NCBI GenBank assembly: GCA_964016885.1
Contig: OZ024743.1
Span: forward strand, 166,693,522-166,757,521
Direction: 5' to 3'
DNA from: Eledone cirrhosa
Lineage: Eukaryota > Mollusca > Cephalopoda > Octopoda > Eledonidae
DNA: 64,000 nucleotides
Shown here: positions 63,850-64,000 of the stretch, piece by piece
Numbering within the stretch: the stretch's first letter is position 1
Layout of the letters: every line of letters begins with the position of its first letter
Made by a program: the position numbers and the translations under genes
The notes under the pieces: model-generated
Seen by the model: only the letters and a program-made list of their open reading frames with translations
Database searches by the model: none
Told to the model about the DNA's origin: nothing

Positions 63850-64000
63850 ATTGTTTCTACTTTAGGCACAAGGCCAGTAATTACCCAGTGCATTACTGGT
63901 ACTTTATTTTATCGACCCCGTAAGGATTAAAGGCAAAGTCAACCTCGGCGGGATCTGAACTCAGATCGTAAAGGGACGTAACTATGCTGGAAAGCATGGC
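63850..64000 (-). mobile_element. Cephalopod-type SINE, cut by window end
   Basis: Minus strand: tail AAGTAGAAACAATT at 63850, body (ATAAAATAAAGTACCAGTAA, CCTTTAATCCTTACGG), B-box-like region GAGTTCAGATCCCG, ending in the head at the window edge. Confidence 0.88.

Overview
The window reads as a transposon-dense stretch of an animal genome, most probably a cephalopod mollusc and probably an octopus. The main pointer is at least five copies of a tRNA-derived SINE with the conserved body found in cephalopod SINEs. The rest fits: AT-rich DNA, long (AT)n, (AAT)n and (CA)n arrays, Penelope-like elements (PLEs), and RTE, R4/Dong-like and Tx1/L1-like LINEs. I found no host protein-coding gene, rRNA, functional tRNA gene or CRISPR array. 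Every coding segment I can support belongs to a mobile element. Family names rest on motif recognition, not on a search.

Layout. 1-6.7 kb: non-coding DNA with simple repeats, an unnamed interspersed repeat, three SINEs and a local duplication. 6.7-8.3 kb: decayed PLE. 8.4-12.2 kb: decayed Ty3/Gypsy element (G1) split by the unnamed repeat. 12.4-24.4 kb: Gypsy element G2 with both LTRs, split in its RNase H region by a younger complete Gypsy element G3 on the minus strand (15939-21837). 24.4-25.7 kb: nearly open PLE of the YVDD type. 26.3-28.6 kb: GIY-YIG fragment between inverted repeats, then two palindromes and (TA)n blocks.

29.7-56.0 kb is the most structured part. An AT-rich PLE with asparagine-codon (AAT) runs, R4/Dong-like LINEs with a restriction-like endonuclease, and Tx1/L1-like LINEs with an APE-type endonuclease are packed together. 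(AAT)n/(ATT)n microsatellites lie at almost every boundary. One Tx1-like copy (43889-49920) has two long open frames and may be recently active. Dong-like elements carry the repeat as 3' (AAT)n and Tx1-like elements as 3' (ATT)n, so they appear to use opposite strands of the same kind of target. The asparagine-coding runs of PLEs look like landing sites: one PLE seems to be split by a 7.7-kb nest and also carries a SINE with a 15-bp target duplication.

56.0-56.6 kb: Gypsy integrase tail. 56.9-59.6 kb: decayed RTE-like LINE (minus) with an embedded zinc-finger-like segment. 59.6-64 kb: palindromes, microsatellites, two PLE pieces and a terminal SINE.

The biology is parasitic layering rather than a pathway. 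Autonomous elements supply reverse transcriptase, endonuclease or integrase; SINEs depend on LINE machinery; microsatellites act both as by-products and as targets.
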